A DNA stretch of 64,000 nt, taken from NCBI RefSeq assembly GCF_000015265.1, contig NC_008699.1, positions 2,666,001 through 2,730,000 of the forward strand, read 5' to 3'. Of this stretch, positions 23,531-36,207 are shown in pieces. Both the position numbers and the translations under genes were made by a program. The notes beneath the pieces are model-generated. The model worked only from the letters and a program-made list of their open reading frames with translations, searched no databases and was not told the origin of the DNA. How positions within the stretch are numbered: position 1 is the first letter of the stretch; each line of letters starts with the position of its first letter. Source of the stretch: Nocardioides sp. JS614. Its GTDB lineage: Bacteria; Actinomycetota; Actinomycetes; Propionibacteriales; Nocardioidaceae.

Positions 23531-24258
23531 CACCACTCCTCGATCCGCGGGAGCTCGCCGCCGTCGCTGGTCAGCCCCTCGCCGGCTCCTCGACCGGTGA
23601 GCCACCACGCGAGGTCGGCCGCGGTGCCCGATACCGTCGGTCCGCCGCCGGCCGGGTCTCCGTAGCTCCAGGAGCGGTCCAGGTCGGTGGCGTGGGCCGT
23701 GAATGCGGTCCCGGTCGCGCCGCGGGTCACGGCGGTGTCGAGGACGTGTGCGGTCAGCTCCGGGGACCACTGCGACCGGTCGTAGCCCGCTGCCAGGTCC
23801 GCGTGGTGGATCTCCACCTCGCGCAACCGCATGCCGGGCACGGCGAGCGCGGGGAAGGCGGGCCCGTCCGGGACCCGGTCGATCGTGGTGTCCCAGGCGT
23901 CGTCCGGGACGGCGGCGATGGCGTCGGTCAGGTCGGTGCAGGCGCCGAGCAGTCGGGTCCGGATCGCCGTCGGCGTCTTGCCGGCGAGCTCCTCGATGTC
24001 GGTGTTCCGCGCCTCCTGCGAGGCGTACATCGGGACCCGGCGGCCCTCGACGATGCCGGCGAGCGCGCCGGTGAGGCCCTCGGCGTTGAGCGCCAGGTGG
24101 GCCAGCACGTGGGCGCGGGTCCAGCCGGGCAGTCGGCTGGGCGCGGCGTACTCGGGGTCCTCGAGCGCGTCGGCCGTGCGGATCAGGGCGCGGGTCGCCT
24201 CGGGAAGCAGCACCTCGGCGAAGGAGACGGCTGCCGGGCTGGGCTGGGTGTCGGGCAT
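23530..24258 (-). CDS. Maleylpyruvate isomerase family mycothiol-dependent enzyme
   Basis: 242 aa, DinB-like helical bundle. The N-terminal metal-binding domain has LPGWTRAHVLAHLALNAEG (about residues 43-61) and REVEIHHADL. A C-terminal domain follows (GTAADLAWWLTGRG). Family members use mycothiol and a divalent metal to isomerise or conjugate small electrophiles. The exact substrate is unknown. The gene runs divergently from uvrA and is coupled to the metallo-hydrolase downstream. Confidence 0.82.
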   Translation of the reverse strand: MPDTQPSPAAVSFAEVLLPEATRALIRTADALEDPEYAAPSRLPGWTRAHVLAHLALNAEGLTGALAGIVEGRRVPMYASQEARNTDIEELAGKTPTAIRTRLLGACTDLTDAIAAVPDDAWDTTIDRVPDGPAFPALAVPGMRLREVEIHHADLAAGYDRSQWSPELTAHVLDTAVTRGATGTAFTAHATDLDRSWSYGDPAGGGPTVSGTAADLAWWLTGRGAGEGLTSDGGELPRIEEW

Positions 24259-24359
24259 GGGCCCATCCTGCCCGAGGACCGGCTGTCGGTGGCGCGTGAG
24301 ATTGTGGGAACAGCCGCGCGCCGGGGTTCGTTATGCCTGGCCGGCAGCGGCTACGATGA

Positions 24360-24373
24360 CGAACACCTGTTCG
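24360..24373 (+). promoter_or_regulatory. LexA (SOS) box upstream of uvrA
   Basis: CGAACACCTGTTCG is a near-perfect inverted repeat (CGAAC-N4-GTTCG), matching the actinobacterial LexA consensus. It begins 3 nt after a -10 box TACGAT (24352-24357) and lies 27 bp before the uvrA GTG. LexA would cover the transcription start, so uvrA should be DNA-damage inducible. Confidence 0.85.
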
Positions 24374-24400
24374 AAGACGAGGGGACCAGGGGACTACGCA

Positions 24401-27460
<3,060 letters not shown>

Positions 27461-27550
27461 CCCGGGGCCGGGCGCGCGGTTGAACCGGGCGGTGTTGGTC
27501 CGCGTTTGTACCGTGAAGATTCAACCTTCCGCCGCCGAGAGGACCACCAC

Positions 27551-27967
27551 GTGAGCAGGGGCATTTCACGACGCCAGACCCTGACCGGAGCAGCCGCGGT
27601 GGGGGTCGGCGTACCCCTCCTCGCCGCCTGCGGCGGGGGGACCGGTGCGAGCCCGAGCAGTGGACCCACGGTGGGGTCTGGGGAGAAGCTGGGCCCCGCC
27701 TCGGACATCCCGGTCGGTGGCGGCCGGATCTACGCCGACCAGAAGATCGTCGTGACGCAGCCGACCGCGGGGGAGTTCCACGGGTTCTCCTCGATCTGCA
27801 CCCACCAAGGGTGCCCGGTCACGTCGGTCCAGGACGGCACCATCAACTGCACCTGCCACGGCAGCAGGTTCTCCATCCAGGACGGCTCCGTGTCCAACGG
27901 CCCGGCGACCCAGCCGCTGCCGACGGTCAAGGTGACCGTGGCGGGCGGCGAGGTCAGCACCGCTTGA
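27551..27967 (+). CDS. Rieske (2Fe-2S) lipoprotein with Tat-type signal
   Basis: 138 aa exported Rieske protein. The N-terminus SRGISRRQTLTGAAAVGVG has a twin-arginine motif (Arg7-Arg8) and a lipobox LLAAC with Cys27 as the lipidation site. Rieske ligands are Cys83, His85, Cys100 and His103 (CTHQGC and CTCHGSRF), with Cys88 and Cys102 as a probable disulfide. The mature protein should sit outside the membrane. It lies between uvrA and uvrC without a known link to DNA repair. Start GTG 27551 follows GAGAGGA. Confidence 0.9.
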   Translation: MSRGISRRQTLTGAAAVGVGVPLLAACGGGTGASPSSGPTVGSGEKLGPASDIPVGGGRIYADQKIVVTQPTAGEFHGFSSICTHQGCPVTSVQDGTINCTCHGSRFSIQDGSVSNGPATQPLPTVKVTVAGGEVSTA

Positions 27968-27984
27968 GTGTCCTGGCGGCCCCG

Positions 27985-27990
27985 TAGGGT
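27985..27990 (+). promoter_or_regulatory. -10 box TAGGGT before uvrC
   Basis: The box ends 6 nt before the GTG at 27997. A TTGAGT at 27964-27969 may be the -35. This gives uvrC its own leaderless-type start. Confidence 0.5.
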
Positions 27991-27996
27991 TGCTGC

Positions 27997-29997
27997 GTGC
28001 CTCCTGCTCGACCGCCCCGCTCCACGCGAGGCGCGCTGTCCTACCGGCCGCAGCCCGGCTCCATCCCCACCCAGCCGGGGGTCTACCGGTTCCGCGACGC
28101 CCGCGGGCGGGTGATCTACGTCGGCAAGGCGAAGAACCTGCGCGCCCGGCTGTCGTCGTACTTCCAGGACGTCGCACACCTGCACCCGCGCACCGCCACG
28201 ATGGTGACGACCGCTGCGAGCGTCGAGTGGACGGTCGTCAAGACCGAGGTCGAGGCGCTGCAGCTGGAGTACTCCTGGATCAAGGAGTTCGACCCGCGGT
28301 TCAACGTGAAGTACCGCGACGACAAGTCGTACCCGTGGCTCGCGGTCACCGTGGGCGAGGAGTTCCCGCGCGTCATGGTCGGCCGCGGCGCCAAGCGCAA
28401 GGGCACCCGCTACTTCGGGCCCTACAGCCACGCCTGGGCGATCCGCGAGACCGTCGACCTGCTGCTGCGGGTGTTCCCGATGCGCTCGTGCAGCAACGGG
28501 GTGTTCAAGCGCTCGGCGCAGATCGGCCGGCCGTGCCTGCTCGGCTACATCGACAAGTGCGCGGCGCCGTGCGTCGGCAACGTGACCGCCGAGGAGCACC
28601 GGGCGATCGTCGACGACTTCTGCGACTTCATGGCCGGCCACACCACCGCGTTCGTGAAGCGCATCGAGCGCGAGATGTACGCCGCCTCCGACGCGCTCGA
28701 CTTCGAGAAGGCGGCACGCCTGCGCGACGACCTCGGTGCCCTCAACAAGGCCCTGGAGAAGCAGGCCGTGGTGCTCGGCGACGGCACCGACGCGGACGTG
28801 ATCGCGCTCGCCGAGGACCCGCTCGAGGTCGCGGTGCAGATCTTCTACGTGCGCGGCGGACGGATCCGCGGTCAGCGCGGCTGGGTGGCCGATCGCGTGG
28901 ACGAGGGCGGCACCGCCGAGCTGGTCGACGACTTCCTCCTCCAGCTGTACGCCGGTGCGGGTGCGGACGAGATCCCCCGCGAGATCCTGGTCCCGGCCCT
29001 GCCGCCGGACGTGGCGACGTACGAATCCCTCCTCGGCGACCTCCGCGGCTCGAAGGTGGCGATCCGGGTGCCACAGCGCGGTGACAAGAGGAACCTGCAG
29101 GAGACCGTCGCGCAGAACGCCGGCCAGGCGCTGGCGCTGCACAAGACCAAGCGGGCCAGCGACCTCACGACCCGCAACCGGGCGCTGGAGGAGATCCAGG
29201 ACGCCCTCGGGCTGGACGAGGTCCCGTTGCGGATCGAGTGCTACGACGTCTCCAACCTCCAGGGGACCGAGGTGGTTGCGTCGATGGTGGTCTTCGAGGA
29301 CGGGCTCGCCCGCAAGAGCGAGTACCGCCGCTTCGTGATCCGCGGCGTGGACGGCCAGAACGACGTCGCGTCCATGGACGAGGTGATCACCCGCCGGTTC
29401 CGTCGACTGCTCGACGAGCAGGGGACCAGCCAGTCGGTGGTCACCGAGAGCGGCCCGATGCTCGTGGATCCCGAGACCGGTCGGCCGCGCAAGTTCGCCT
29501 ACGCACCGGGCCTCGTGGTGGTCGACGGCGGGCCGCCCCAGGTGGCCGCGGCCCAACGGGCGCTGAGCGAGCTCGGGATCGTCGACATCCCCGTGTGCGG
29601 GCTGGCCAAGCGCCTGGAGGAGGTGTGGCTCCCTGGGCAGGAGGACCCGGTGATCCTGCCCAGGTCCAGCGAGGGGCTCTACCTGCTCCAGCGGATCCGT
29701 GACGAGGCGCACCGCTTCGCGATCACCCACCACCGGTCGCGGCGCTCGAAGTCGATGGTGGAGAGCCTGCTCGACGACGTGCCGGGGCTCGGTGAGGTGC
29801 GTCGCAAGACGCTGCTCAAGCACTTCGGCTCACTGAAGCGGCTGCGTGCGGCCACCGTGGACGAGATCGCTCTGGTGCCGGGCATCGGTCCGCGCACCGC
29901 CGGCGCGATCAAGGATGCGTTGGCCCGGACCAGCCGCGAGACTGGGCCTGCCATCGTCAGCGTCAACACCGCCACCGGCGAGATCGAGGAGGGCTAG
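27997..29997 (+). CDS. uvrC: Excinuclease ABC subunit UvrC
   Basis: Makes both incisions in nucleotide excision repair. 666 aa. The GIY-YIG nuclease domain opens with PGVYRFRDARGRVIYVGKAK (about 28-47). The UVR helical motif is around SDALDFEKAARLRDDL. The RNase H-like second nuclease is seen around RIECYDVSNLQG and VVVDGGPPQ. The two helix-hairpin-helix motifs (VPGLGEVRRKTLLKHFGS, VPGIGPRTAGAI) end the protein. It starts the conserved uvrC-rapZ-yvcK-whiA run found across actinobacteria. Confidence 0.96.
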   Translation: MPPARPPRSTRGALSYRPQPGSIPTQPGVYRFRDARGRVIYVGKAKNLRARLSSYFQDVAHLHPRTATMVTTAASVEWTVVKTEVEALQLEYSWIKEFDPRFNVKYRDDKSYPWLAVTVGEEFPRVMVGRGAKRKGTRYFGPYSHAWAIRETVDLLLRVFPMRSCSNGVFKRSAQIGRPCLLGYIDKCAAPCVGNVTAEEHRAIVDDFCDFMAGHTTAFVKRIEREMYAASDALDFEKAARLRDDLGALNKALEKQAVVLGDGTDADVIALAEDPLEVAVQIFYVRGGRIRGQRGWVADRVDEGGTAELVDDFLLQLYAGAGADEIPREILVPALPPDVATYESLLGDLRGSKVAIRVPQRGDKRNLQETVAQNAGQALALHKTKRASDLTTRNRALEEIQDALGLDEVPLRIECYDVSNLQGTEVVASMVVFEDGLARKSEYRRFVIRGVDGQNDVASMDEVITRRFRRLLDEQGTSQSVVTESGPMLVDPETGRPRKFAYAPGLVVVDGGPPQVAAAQRALSELGIVDIPVCGLAKRLEEVWLPGQEDPVILPRSSEGLYLLQRIRDEAHRFAITHHRSRRSKSMVESLLDDVPGLGEVRRKTLLKHFGSLKRLRAATVDEIALVPGIGPRTAGAIKDALARTSRETGPAIVSVNTATGEIEEG

Positions 29998-30000
29998 GCC

Positions 30001-30906
30001 GTGCCCAGCAACAGCGCGAGCGAGCGGTCGACGACGATCCCGGACCGAACCCCCGGCGAGCTGGTCGTCGTGACCGGCATGACCGGAGCCGGCCGCAGCA
30101 CGGCGGCCAAGGAGCTCGAGGACCTCGGGTACTACGTGGTCGACAACCTGCCGCCGAGCCTGCTCCGCGACGTGGTCCGGCTGGTCGACGAGACTCGCGG
30201 TACTGCGCAGCCGATCGCGGTGGTCGTCGACGTACGGTCCGGTTCCTTCTTCCAGACCCTGCAGGCCAACCTCGCCCAGGGCGCGACCGGGCGGCACGCG
30301 ACGCTGGTGTTCCTGGAGGCGGACGACGACGTCCTCGTCCGCCGACAGGAGGCCGCGCGGCGGCCGCACCCGCTCCAGGGCGGGGGGCGGCTGATCGACG
30401 GGCTGGTCCGCGAGCGCGGCGTGCTCGCGGACCTCCGCGGCGACGCCGACCTGGTGATCGACACGACCGGGCTGAACGTCCACCAGCTCACCGACCGGAT
30501 CGCCGACGCGTTCGGGACCCCCGACACGGTCCGGCTCAAGGTCACGGTCATCAGCTTCGGCTTCAAGTACGGCATCCCGGTCGACGCCGACTTCGTGGCG
30601 GACATGCGGTTCCTCCCCAACCCGCACTGGATCCCCGAGCTGCGACCGCGCACCGGCCGGGACGCCGCCGTCGCCGACTACGTCATGGCGCAGCCCGCGG
30701 CAGCGGAGTTCCTCGACGCCTACGTGCCGGTGCTCGAAGGAGTGGCGAGCGGGTACCTCCGCGAGGGCAAGCGGTTCATGACGATCGCGATCGGCTGCAC
30801 CGGCGGCAAGCACCGCAGCGTCGCGATGACCGAGGAGATCTCGCGGCGCCTGGGCGAGGCGGGGTACGAGACGCGGTCGACGCACCGCGACCTCGGCCGT
30901 GAGTGA
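30001..30906 (+). CDS. rapZ: RNase adapter RapZ / YvcJ family nucleotide-binding protein
   Basis: 301 aa. The N-terminal P-loop is GMTGAGRST (Lys of Walker A replaced by Arg, as usual in actinobacteria) followed by GYYVVDNLPPSLL. The C-terminal domain has VTVISFGFKYGIP, DADFVADMRFLPNPHW and IGCTGGKHRSVAM. In Enterobacteria RapZ targets GlmZ small RNA; in Gram-positives its role is unclear. It begins 3 nt after uvrC and overlaps yvcK by 8 bp, so it is co-expressed with both. Confidence 0.93.
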   Translation: MPSNSASERSTTIPDRTPGELVVVTGMTGAGRSTAAKELEDLGYYVVDNLPPSLLRDVVRLVDETRGTAQPIAVVVDVRSGSFFQTLQANLAQGATGRHATLVFLEADDDVLVRRQEAARRPHPLQGGGRLIDGLVRERGVLADLRGDADLVIDTTGLNVHQLTDRIADAFGTPDTVRLKVTVISFGFKYGIPVDADFVADMRFLPNPHWIPELRPRTGRDAAVADYVMAQPAAAEFLDAYVPVLEGVASGYLREGKRFMTIAIGCTGGKHRSVAMTEEISRRLGEAGYETRSTHRDLGRE

Positions 30907-31906
30907 AGGCCCGATGACGTTGAACCGCGCTCAGGCGGTGGTCGCCTTCGGCGGTGGCCACGGTCTCGCCGCCTCCCTGCAGGCCCTCCGGATCCTCGTC
31001 GACGAGCTGGTCGTCGACGACCTGACGGCTGTCGTCACCGTCGCGGACAACGGCGGCTCCTCGGGGCGGCTCCGCTCGGAGTTCGGCGTGCTGCCGCCGG
31101 GCGACCTGCGGATGGCGCTCGCGGCGCTGTGCGGGGCCAACCAGTGGGGAGACACCTGGGCCCGCGTGCTCCAGCATCGCTTCGCCGGGCAGGGCGACAT
31201 GCGCGGCCACGTCATCGGCAACCTGCTGATCGTCGGCCTGTGGGAGCAGCTCGGCGACCCGGTCGCGGCGCTGGACTGGGTCGGTCGGCTGCTGGGCACC
31301 TCGGGGCGGGTGCTGCCGATGGCACTGACCCCGCTGGACATCACCGCCGAGGTCCGCGGGCTCGCCGGGGGCCGTGGGCTGACCACGGTCCGCGGGCAGG
31401 TGGAGGTCGCCACCACCGACGGCGTGATCGCCTCGATCGCGCTCGATCCGCCCGATCCCCGGCCGTGCCCCGAGGCGATCGACGCGGTGCGCGCGGCCGA
31501 CTGGCTGGTGCTCGGCCCGGGCTCGTGGTTCACCTCCGTGATCCCACACCTGATGGTGCCGGCGCTGCACGAGGCGATCGTGACGAGCCAGGCTCGGGTC
31601 GTGGTGACCCTCAACCTCGACGAGCAGGCGGGGGAGACCCCCGGGTTCGCCGCTGCCGACCACCTCGCGGTGCTCGCCGAGCACGCCCCGGACCTGCGGA
31701 TCGACACCGTGCTGGCCGACGAGCGGAGCGTGCGTGACGGCCTGGACGACCTGCTCGAGGTGGTCGACGCGACCGGGGCCCAGCTGGCCGTCGCCGACGT
31801 CGCCTGCGACGACGGCACCGCGCGGCACGACCCGGCCAAGCTGGCGTCGTCGTACGCCCGGATCCTCGGCGCTGGGGATATCGACCGGACCGTCACACGT
31901 CGTTGA
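30899..31906 (+). CDS. yvcK: Gluconeogenesis factor YvcK family protein
   Basis: 335 aa, CofD/YvcK fold that binds UDP-sugars and influences central carbon and cell-wall metabolism. Seen are VVAFGGGHGLAASLQAL (nucleotide-binding start), VTVADNGGSSGRLRSEFG, PPGDLRMALAAL and GPGSWFTSVIPHL. GTG 30899 overlaps rapZ by 8 bp; an ATG at 30914 is an alternative that would drop the five residues before MTLNRAQ. It sits next to the glycolytic gap-pgk-tpiA genes, fitting its metabolic link. Confidence 0.92.
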   Translation: MSEGPMTLNRAQAVVAFGGGHGLAASLQALRILVDELVVDDLTAVVTVADNGGSSGRLRSEFGVLPPGDLRMALAALCGANQWGDTWARVLQHRFAGQGDMRGHVIGNLLIVGLWEQLGDPVAALDWVGRLLGTSGRVLPMALTPLDITAEVRGLAGGRGLTTVRGQVEVATTDGVIASIALDPPDPRPCPEAIDAVRAADWLVLGPGSWFTSVIPHLMVPALHEAIVTSQARVVVTLNLDEQAGETPGFAAADHLAVLAEHAPDLRIDTVLADERSVRDGLDDLLEVVDATGAQLAVADVACDDGTARHDPAKLASSYARILGAGDIDRTVTRR

Positions 31907-31928
31907 CGGGCGTGAAAGGATCGGCGCC

Positions 31929-32915
31929 ATGGCGATGACGGCACAGGTGAAGGCGGAGCTGGCCAGCACCCAGGTCACGAAGACGTGCTGCCGGAAGGCC
32001 GAGGTGGCCTCGATGCTGCGATTCGCGGGCGGCCTGCACATCGTCAGCGGGCGGATCGTGGTGGAGGCCGAGTTCGACACCGGCGCGGCCGCCCGACGGC
32101 TGCGTACCAACATCGCCGAGGTCTACGGCCACCAGTCCGACGTGGTCATGGTGCAGGGCAACGGGATCCGCAAGGGCAGCCGCTACATCGTCCGCGTGGT
32201 CAAGGACGGCGAGGCGCTCGCCCGCCAGACCGGCCTCCTGGACCAGCGCGGCCGGCCGGTACGCGGCCTGCCGCCCGCGGTCGTCTCCGGCGGCGGTTGC
32301 GACGCCGTGGCCGCCTGGCGCGGAGCCTTCCTCGCGCACGGCTCGCTCACCGAGCCCGGCCGGTCCTCCGCGCTCGAGGTGACCTGTCCGGGTCCGGAGG
32401 CGGCGCTCGCCCTGGTCGGTGTCGCGCGCCGGCTGGGCATCCACGCCAAGGCCCGCGAGGTCCGCGGGGTCGACCGCGTCGTCATCCGGGACGGTGACGC
32501 GATCGGCCAGCTGCTCACGCGTCTCGGCGCGCACGAGTCGCTGATGGCGTGGGAGGAGCGCCGGATGCGGCGCGAGGTCCGGGCCACCGCGAACCGGCTG
32601 GCCAACTTCGACGACGCCAACCTGCGCCGCTCGGCGCGCGCGGCCGTGGCGGCCGGCGCGCGGGTCGACCGGGCCATGGAGATCCTCGGCGAGGAGGTCC
32701 CCGACCACCTGCGGATGGCCGGACAGCTGCGCCTGGAGCACAAGCAGGCCTCCCTCGAGGAGCTCGGCCAGCTGCACGACCCGGTGCTGACCAAGGACGC
32801 CATCGCGGGCCGGATCCGCAGGCTGCTGGCCATGGCCGACAAGCGCGCCGAGGAGCTCGGCATCCCCGACACCGAGTCCTCGCTGACCCCGGACATGCTT
32901 GCCGACGAGGGATAA
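31929..32915 (+). CDS. whiA: DNA-binding protein WhiA
   Basis: 328 aa. Transcription factor that with WhiB controls sporulation and cell division in Streptomyces; it is kept in non-sporulating actinobacteria too. The N-terminus (TKTCCRKAEVASMLRFAGG) starts the LAGLIDADG-like fold. The C-terminal third carries a helix-turn-helix (LEELGQLHDPVLTKDAIAGR) and ends with the conserved basic region RIRRLLAMADKRAEELG. RBS AAAGGA precedes ATG 31929. It ends the uvrC-rapZ-yvcK-whiA operon. Confidence 0.95.
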   Translation: MAMTAQVKAELASTQVTKTCCRKAEVASMLRFAGGLHIVSGRIVVEAEFDTGAAARRLRTNIAEVYGHQSDVVMVQGNGIRKGSRYIVRVVKDGEALARQTGLLDQRGRPVRGLPPAVVSGGGCDAVAAWRGAFLAHGSLTEPGRSSALEVTCPGPEAALALVGVARRLGIHAKAREVRGVDRVVIRDGDAIGQLLTRLGAHESLMAWEERRMRREVRATANRLANFDDANLRRSARAAVAAGARVDRAMEILGEEVPDHLRMAGQLRLEHKQASLEELGQLHDPVLTKDAIAGRIRRLLAMADKRAEELGIPDTESSLTPDMLADEG

Positions 32916-32938
32916 CTTAGGCTCTAGCAAGACCTAAG
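32916..32938. other. Short inverted repeat after whiA
   Basis: CTTAGG (32916-32921) and CCTAAG (32933-32938) are separated by 11 nt and begin at the whiA stop. The stem is too short for a strong terminator; it could be a weak terminator or an operator. No T-tract. Confidence 0.3.
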
Positions 32939-32993
32939 GTCCCGTGGTCGCAGGACCTTCGCTCGTTACCTGGACGTACCTCAGGACGAGAGA

Positions 32994-33021
32994 TTGGACA
33001 CGGCGGCCCGAGCGATAGGGT
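32994..33021 (+). promoter_or_regulatory. Promoter of gap
   Basis: -35 TTGGAC (32994-32999), 16-bp spacer, -10 TAGGGT (33016-33021). This closely fits the housekeeping sigma consensus of actinobacteria. It leaves a 55-nt leader before the GTG at 33083. Confidence 0.7.
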
Positions 33022-33082
33022 CGAGAAGACGGGCAGCCGGACACTCCAGCCGCCCCAGCTACCGCGACAGAGGAGCTCCGCA

Positions 33083-34078
<996 letters not shown>

Positions 34079-34080
34079 CC

Positions 34081-35280
34081 GTGGCCGCCTACGACGGACT
34101 CGGTGAGGTCGCGGGCCGGCGGGTGCTGGTCCGCTCCGACCTCAACGTCCCCCTCGACGGGACGACGATCACCGACGACGGCCGGATCCGGGCGAGCGTG
34201 CCGACGATCAAGGCGCTGGCCGATGCCGGCGCCCGCGTGATCGTCACCGCCCACCTCGGGCGCCCCAAGGGGGCGCCCGAGGAGCGGTACTCCCTGCGGC
34301 CCGTCGTCGCCCGGTTGGGCGAGCTGCTCGGCCAGGACGTGGCGTTCGCCACCGACACGGTCGGGGAGAGCGCCCGCGCCACGGTCGAGGCGCTCCAGGA
34401 CGGCCAGGTCGCCGTGCTGGAGAACGTCCGCTTCAACGCCGGTGAGACGAGCAAGGACGAGGCCGAGCGCGGCGCGTTCGCAGACCGGCTCGCCGCGCTC
34501 GCGGACGCGTTCGTCTCCGACGGCTTCGGTGTCGTGCACCGCAAGCAGGCGTCCGTCTACGACGTCGCCCAGCGGCTGCCGCACGCGATGGGCGCGCTGG
34601 TCGCGAAGGAGACCGAGGTCCTCCGCCGGCTCACGGTGGACCCGGAGCGGCCCTATGTCGTCGTCCTGGGCGGTTCGAAGGTCTCCGACAAGCTCGGCGT
34701 GATCGACAACCTGCTCGGCAAGGCGGACCGGTTGCTGATCGGTGGGGGCATGGTGTTCACGTTCCTCAAGGCCCAGGGCCACGAGGTCGGCAAGAGCCTG
34801 CTCGAGGAGGACCAGCTCGACACCTGCCGCTCCTACCTCGAGCGCGCGGAGCGGACCGGGGTGCAGATCCTGCTGCCCACCGACGTCGTCGTGGACACCG
34901 AGTTCCCCTCGGGCGACCGGGCCCCGGAGCCGCGCGTCGTACCGGCCTCCGAGATCCCCGCGGACGCTCTCGGGCTCGACATCGGGCCGGAGTCCGCCGC
35001 GGCCTTCGCCGCTGCGCTCGCCGACGCCCGGACGGTCTTCTGGAACGGCCCGATGGGGGTCTTCGAGACCGATGCCTTCGCCGGGGGCACCCGCACCGTC
35101 GCCGAGGCGCTCACCCGGATCGACGGCCTCTCCGTGGTGGGCGGTGGCGACTCCGCCGCCGCTGTCCGCAAGCTCGGCTTCGACCAGGCCGCCTTCGGGC
35201 ACATCTCCACCGGCGGCGGCGCCAGCCTGGAGTACCTCGAGGGCAAGGAGCTGCCCGGCATCAAGGTCCTGGAGGACTGA
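34081..35280 (+). CDS. pgk: Phosphoglycerate kinase
   Basis: Transfers phosphate from 1,3-bisphosphoglycerate to ADP in glycolysis. 399 aa. Seen are RVLVRSDLNVPLDG (N-terminal substrate site), TAHLGRPKG, LENVRFNAGE, VVLGGSKVSDKLGVI, NGPMGVFE and VGGGDSAAAV. GTG 34081 lies two bases after the gap stop, so translation is likely coupled. Three small hairpins separate it from tpiA. Confidence 0.97.
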   Translation: MAAYDGLGEVAGRRVLVRSDLNVPLDGTTITDDGRIRASVPTIKALADAGARVIVTAHLGRPKGAPEERYSLRPVVARLGELLGQDVAFATDTVGESARATVEALQDGQVAVLENVRFNAGETSKDEAERGAFADRLAALADAFVSDGFGVVHRKQASVYDVAQRLPHAMGALVAKETEVLRRLTVDPERPYVVVLGGSKVSDKLGVIDNLLGKADRLLIGGGMVFTFLKAQGHEVGKSLLEEDQLDTCRSYLERAERTGVQILLPTDVVVDTEFPSGDRAPEPRVVPASEIPADALGLDIGPESAAAFAAALADARTVFWNGPMGVFETDAFAGGTRTVAEALTRIDGLSVVGGGDSAAAVRKLGFDQAAFGHISTGGGASLEYLEGKELPGIKVLED

Positions 35281-35284
35281 CACA

Positions 35285-35359
35285 CACGGGAGCTCCGCCC
35301 CCGTGGACCCCCACTGGGGCTCCGCCCCAGACCCCTGACCCGCTGGGGCTCCGCCCCAG
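35285..35359. terminator. Three tandem GC hairpins between pgk and tpiA
   Basis: First CACGGG...CCCGTG (35285-35305), then two near-identical hairpins CTGGGGC-TCC-GCCCCAG (35314-35330 and 35343-35359), each followed by ACCC. No T-tract. They could attenuate or process the transcript to lower tpiA relative to pgk. The CTCCGCCCC motif is a common dispersed actinobacterial repeat. Confidence 0.65.
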
Positions 35360-35381
35360 ACCCGGACGACGAAGGACGCTC

Positions 35382-36176
35382 ATGGCAACGAGTCGCACCC
35401 CGCTGATGGCGGGCAACTGGAAGATGAACCTCAACCACCAAGAGGCGGTGGTGCTGGTCCAGAAGCTCGCGTGGACGCTCGCTGACAAGAAGCACGACTA
35501 TGCGCGTGCCGAGGTCGTCGTCGTCCCGCCGTTCACCGACCTGCGCTCCGTGCAGACCCTGGTGGACGGCGACCGGCTGCTCGTGAAGTACGGCGCCCAG
35601 GACGTCTCGACACACGACGGCGGCGCCTTCACGGGCGAGATCTCGGCCGGCATGCTCGCCAAGCTCGGCTGCTCCTACGTCGTGGTGGGGCACAGCGAGC
35701 GCCGCGAGTACCACACCGAGGACGACCAGGAGGTCAACGCCAAGGCGCACCAGGCCCTGGGCGCGGGCATGGTCCCGATCGTGTGCGTGGGCGAAGGTCT
35801 CGACGTGCGCCAGGCCGGGGGACAGGTGGCCCACTGCCTGGCCCAGGTCGACGGCTCGCTCGCCGGGTTCACCGCCGAACAGATCGCCGGCCTCGTGATC
35901 GCCTACGAGCCGATCTGGGCGATCGGCACCGGCGAGGTCGCGACCCCGGACGACGCCCAGGAGGTCTGCGCGGCGATCCGCGAGCGGATCCGCGAGGTGC
36001 ACGGCGACGAGGCCGCGGACGGCGTGCGCGTCCTCTACGGCGGCTCGGTCAAGGCCGCGAACGTGGCCGGCATCATGGCCAAGGACGACGTCGACGGCTG
36101 TCTGGTCGGTGGCGCCAGCCTCCAGGCGGACGAGTTCGGCGGCATCTGCCGGTTCTACGACATGCCGGTCATCTGA
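35382..36176 (+). CDS. tpiA: Triosephosphate isomerase
   Basis: Interconverts glyceraldehyde-3-phosphate and dihydroxyacetone phosphate. 264 aa TIM barrel. Catalytic Lys in GNWKMNLN (about residue 15), His in VVGHSERR, and Glu in AYEPIWAIGTG. The phosphate loop is LYGGSVKAANV. Start ATG 35382 has a GAAGGA RBS. It is followed closely by secG. Confidence 0.97.
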   Translation: MATSRTPLMAGNWKMNLNHQEAVVLVQKLAWTLADKKHDYARAEVVVVPPFTDLRSVQTLVDGDRLLVKYGAQDVSTHDGGAFTGEISAGMLAKLGCSYVVVGHSERREYHTEDDQEVNAKAHQALGAGMVPIVCVGEGLDVRQAGGQVAHCLAQVDGSLAGFTAEQIAGLVIAYEPIWAIGTGEVATPDDAQEVCAAIRERIREVHGDEAADGVRVLYGGSVKAANVAGIMAKDDVDGCLVGGASLQADEFGGICRFYDMPVI

Positions 36177-36193
36177 TCGTCTGCGGTCTGACG

Positions 36194-36199
36194 TAGGCT
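36194..36199 (+). promoter_or_regulatory. -10 box TAGGCT before secG
   Basis: The box ends 8 nt before GTG 36208 and could start a leaderless secG-rbpA transcript. Confidence 0.4.
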
Positions 36200-36207
36200 A
36201 GGCGACC

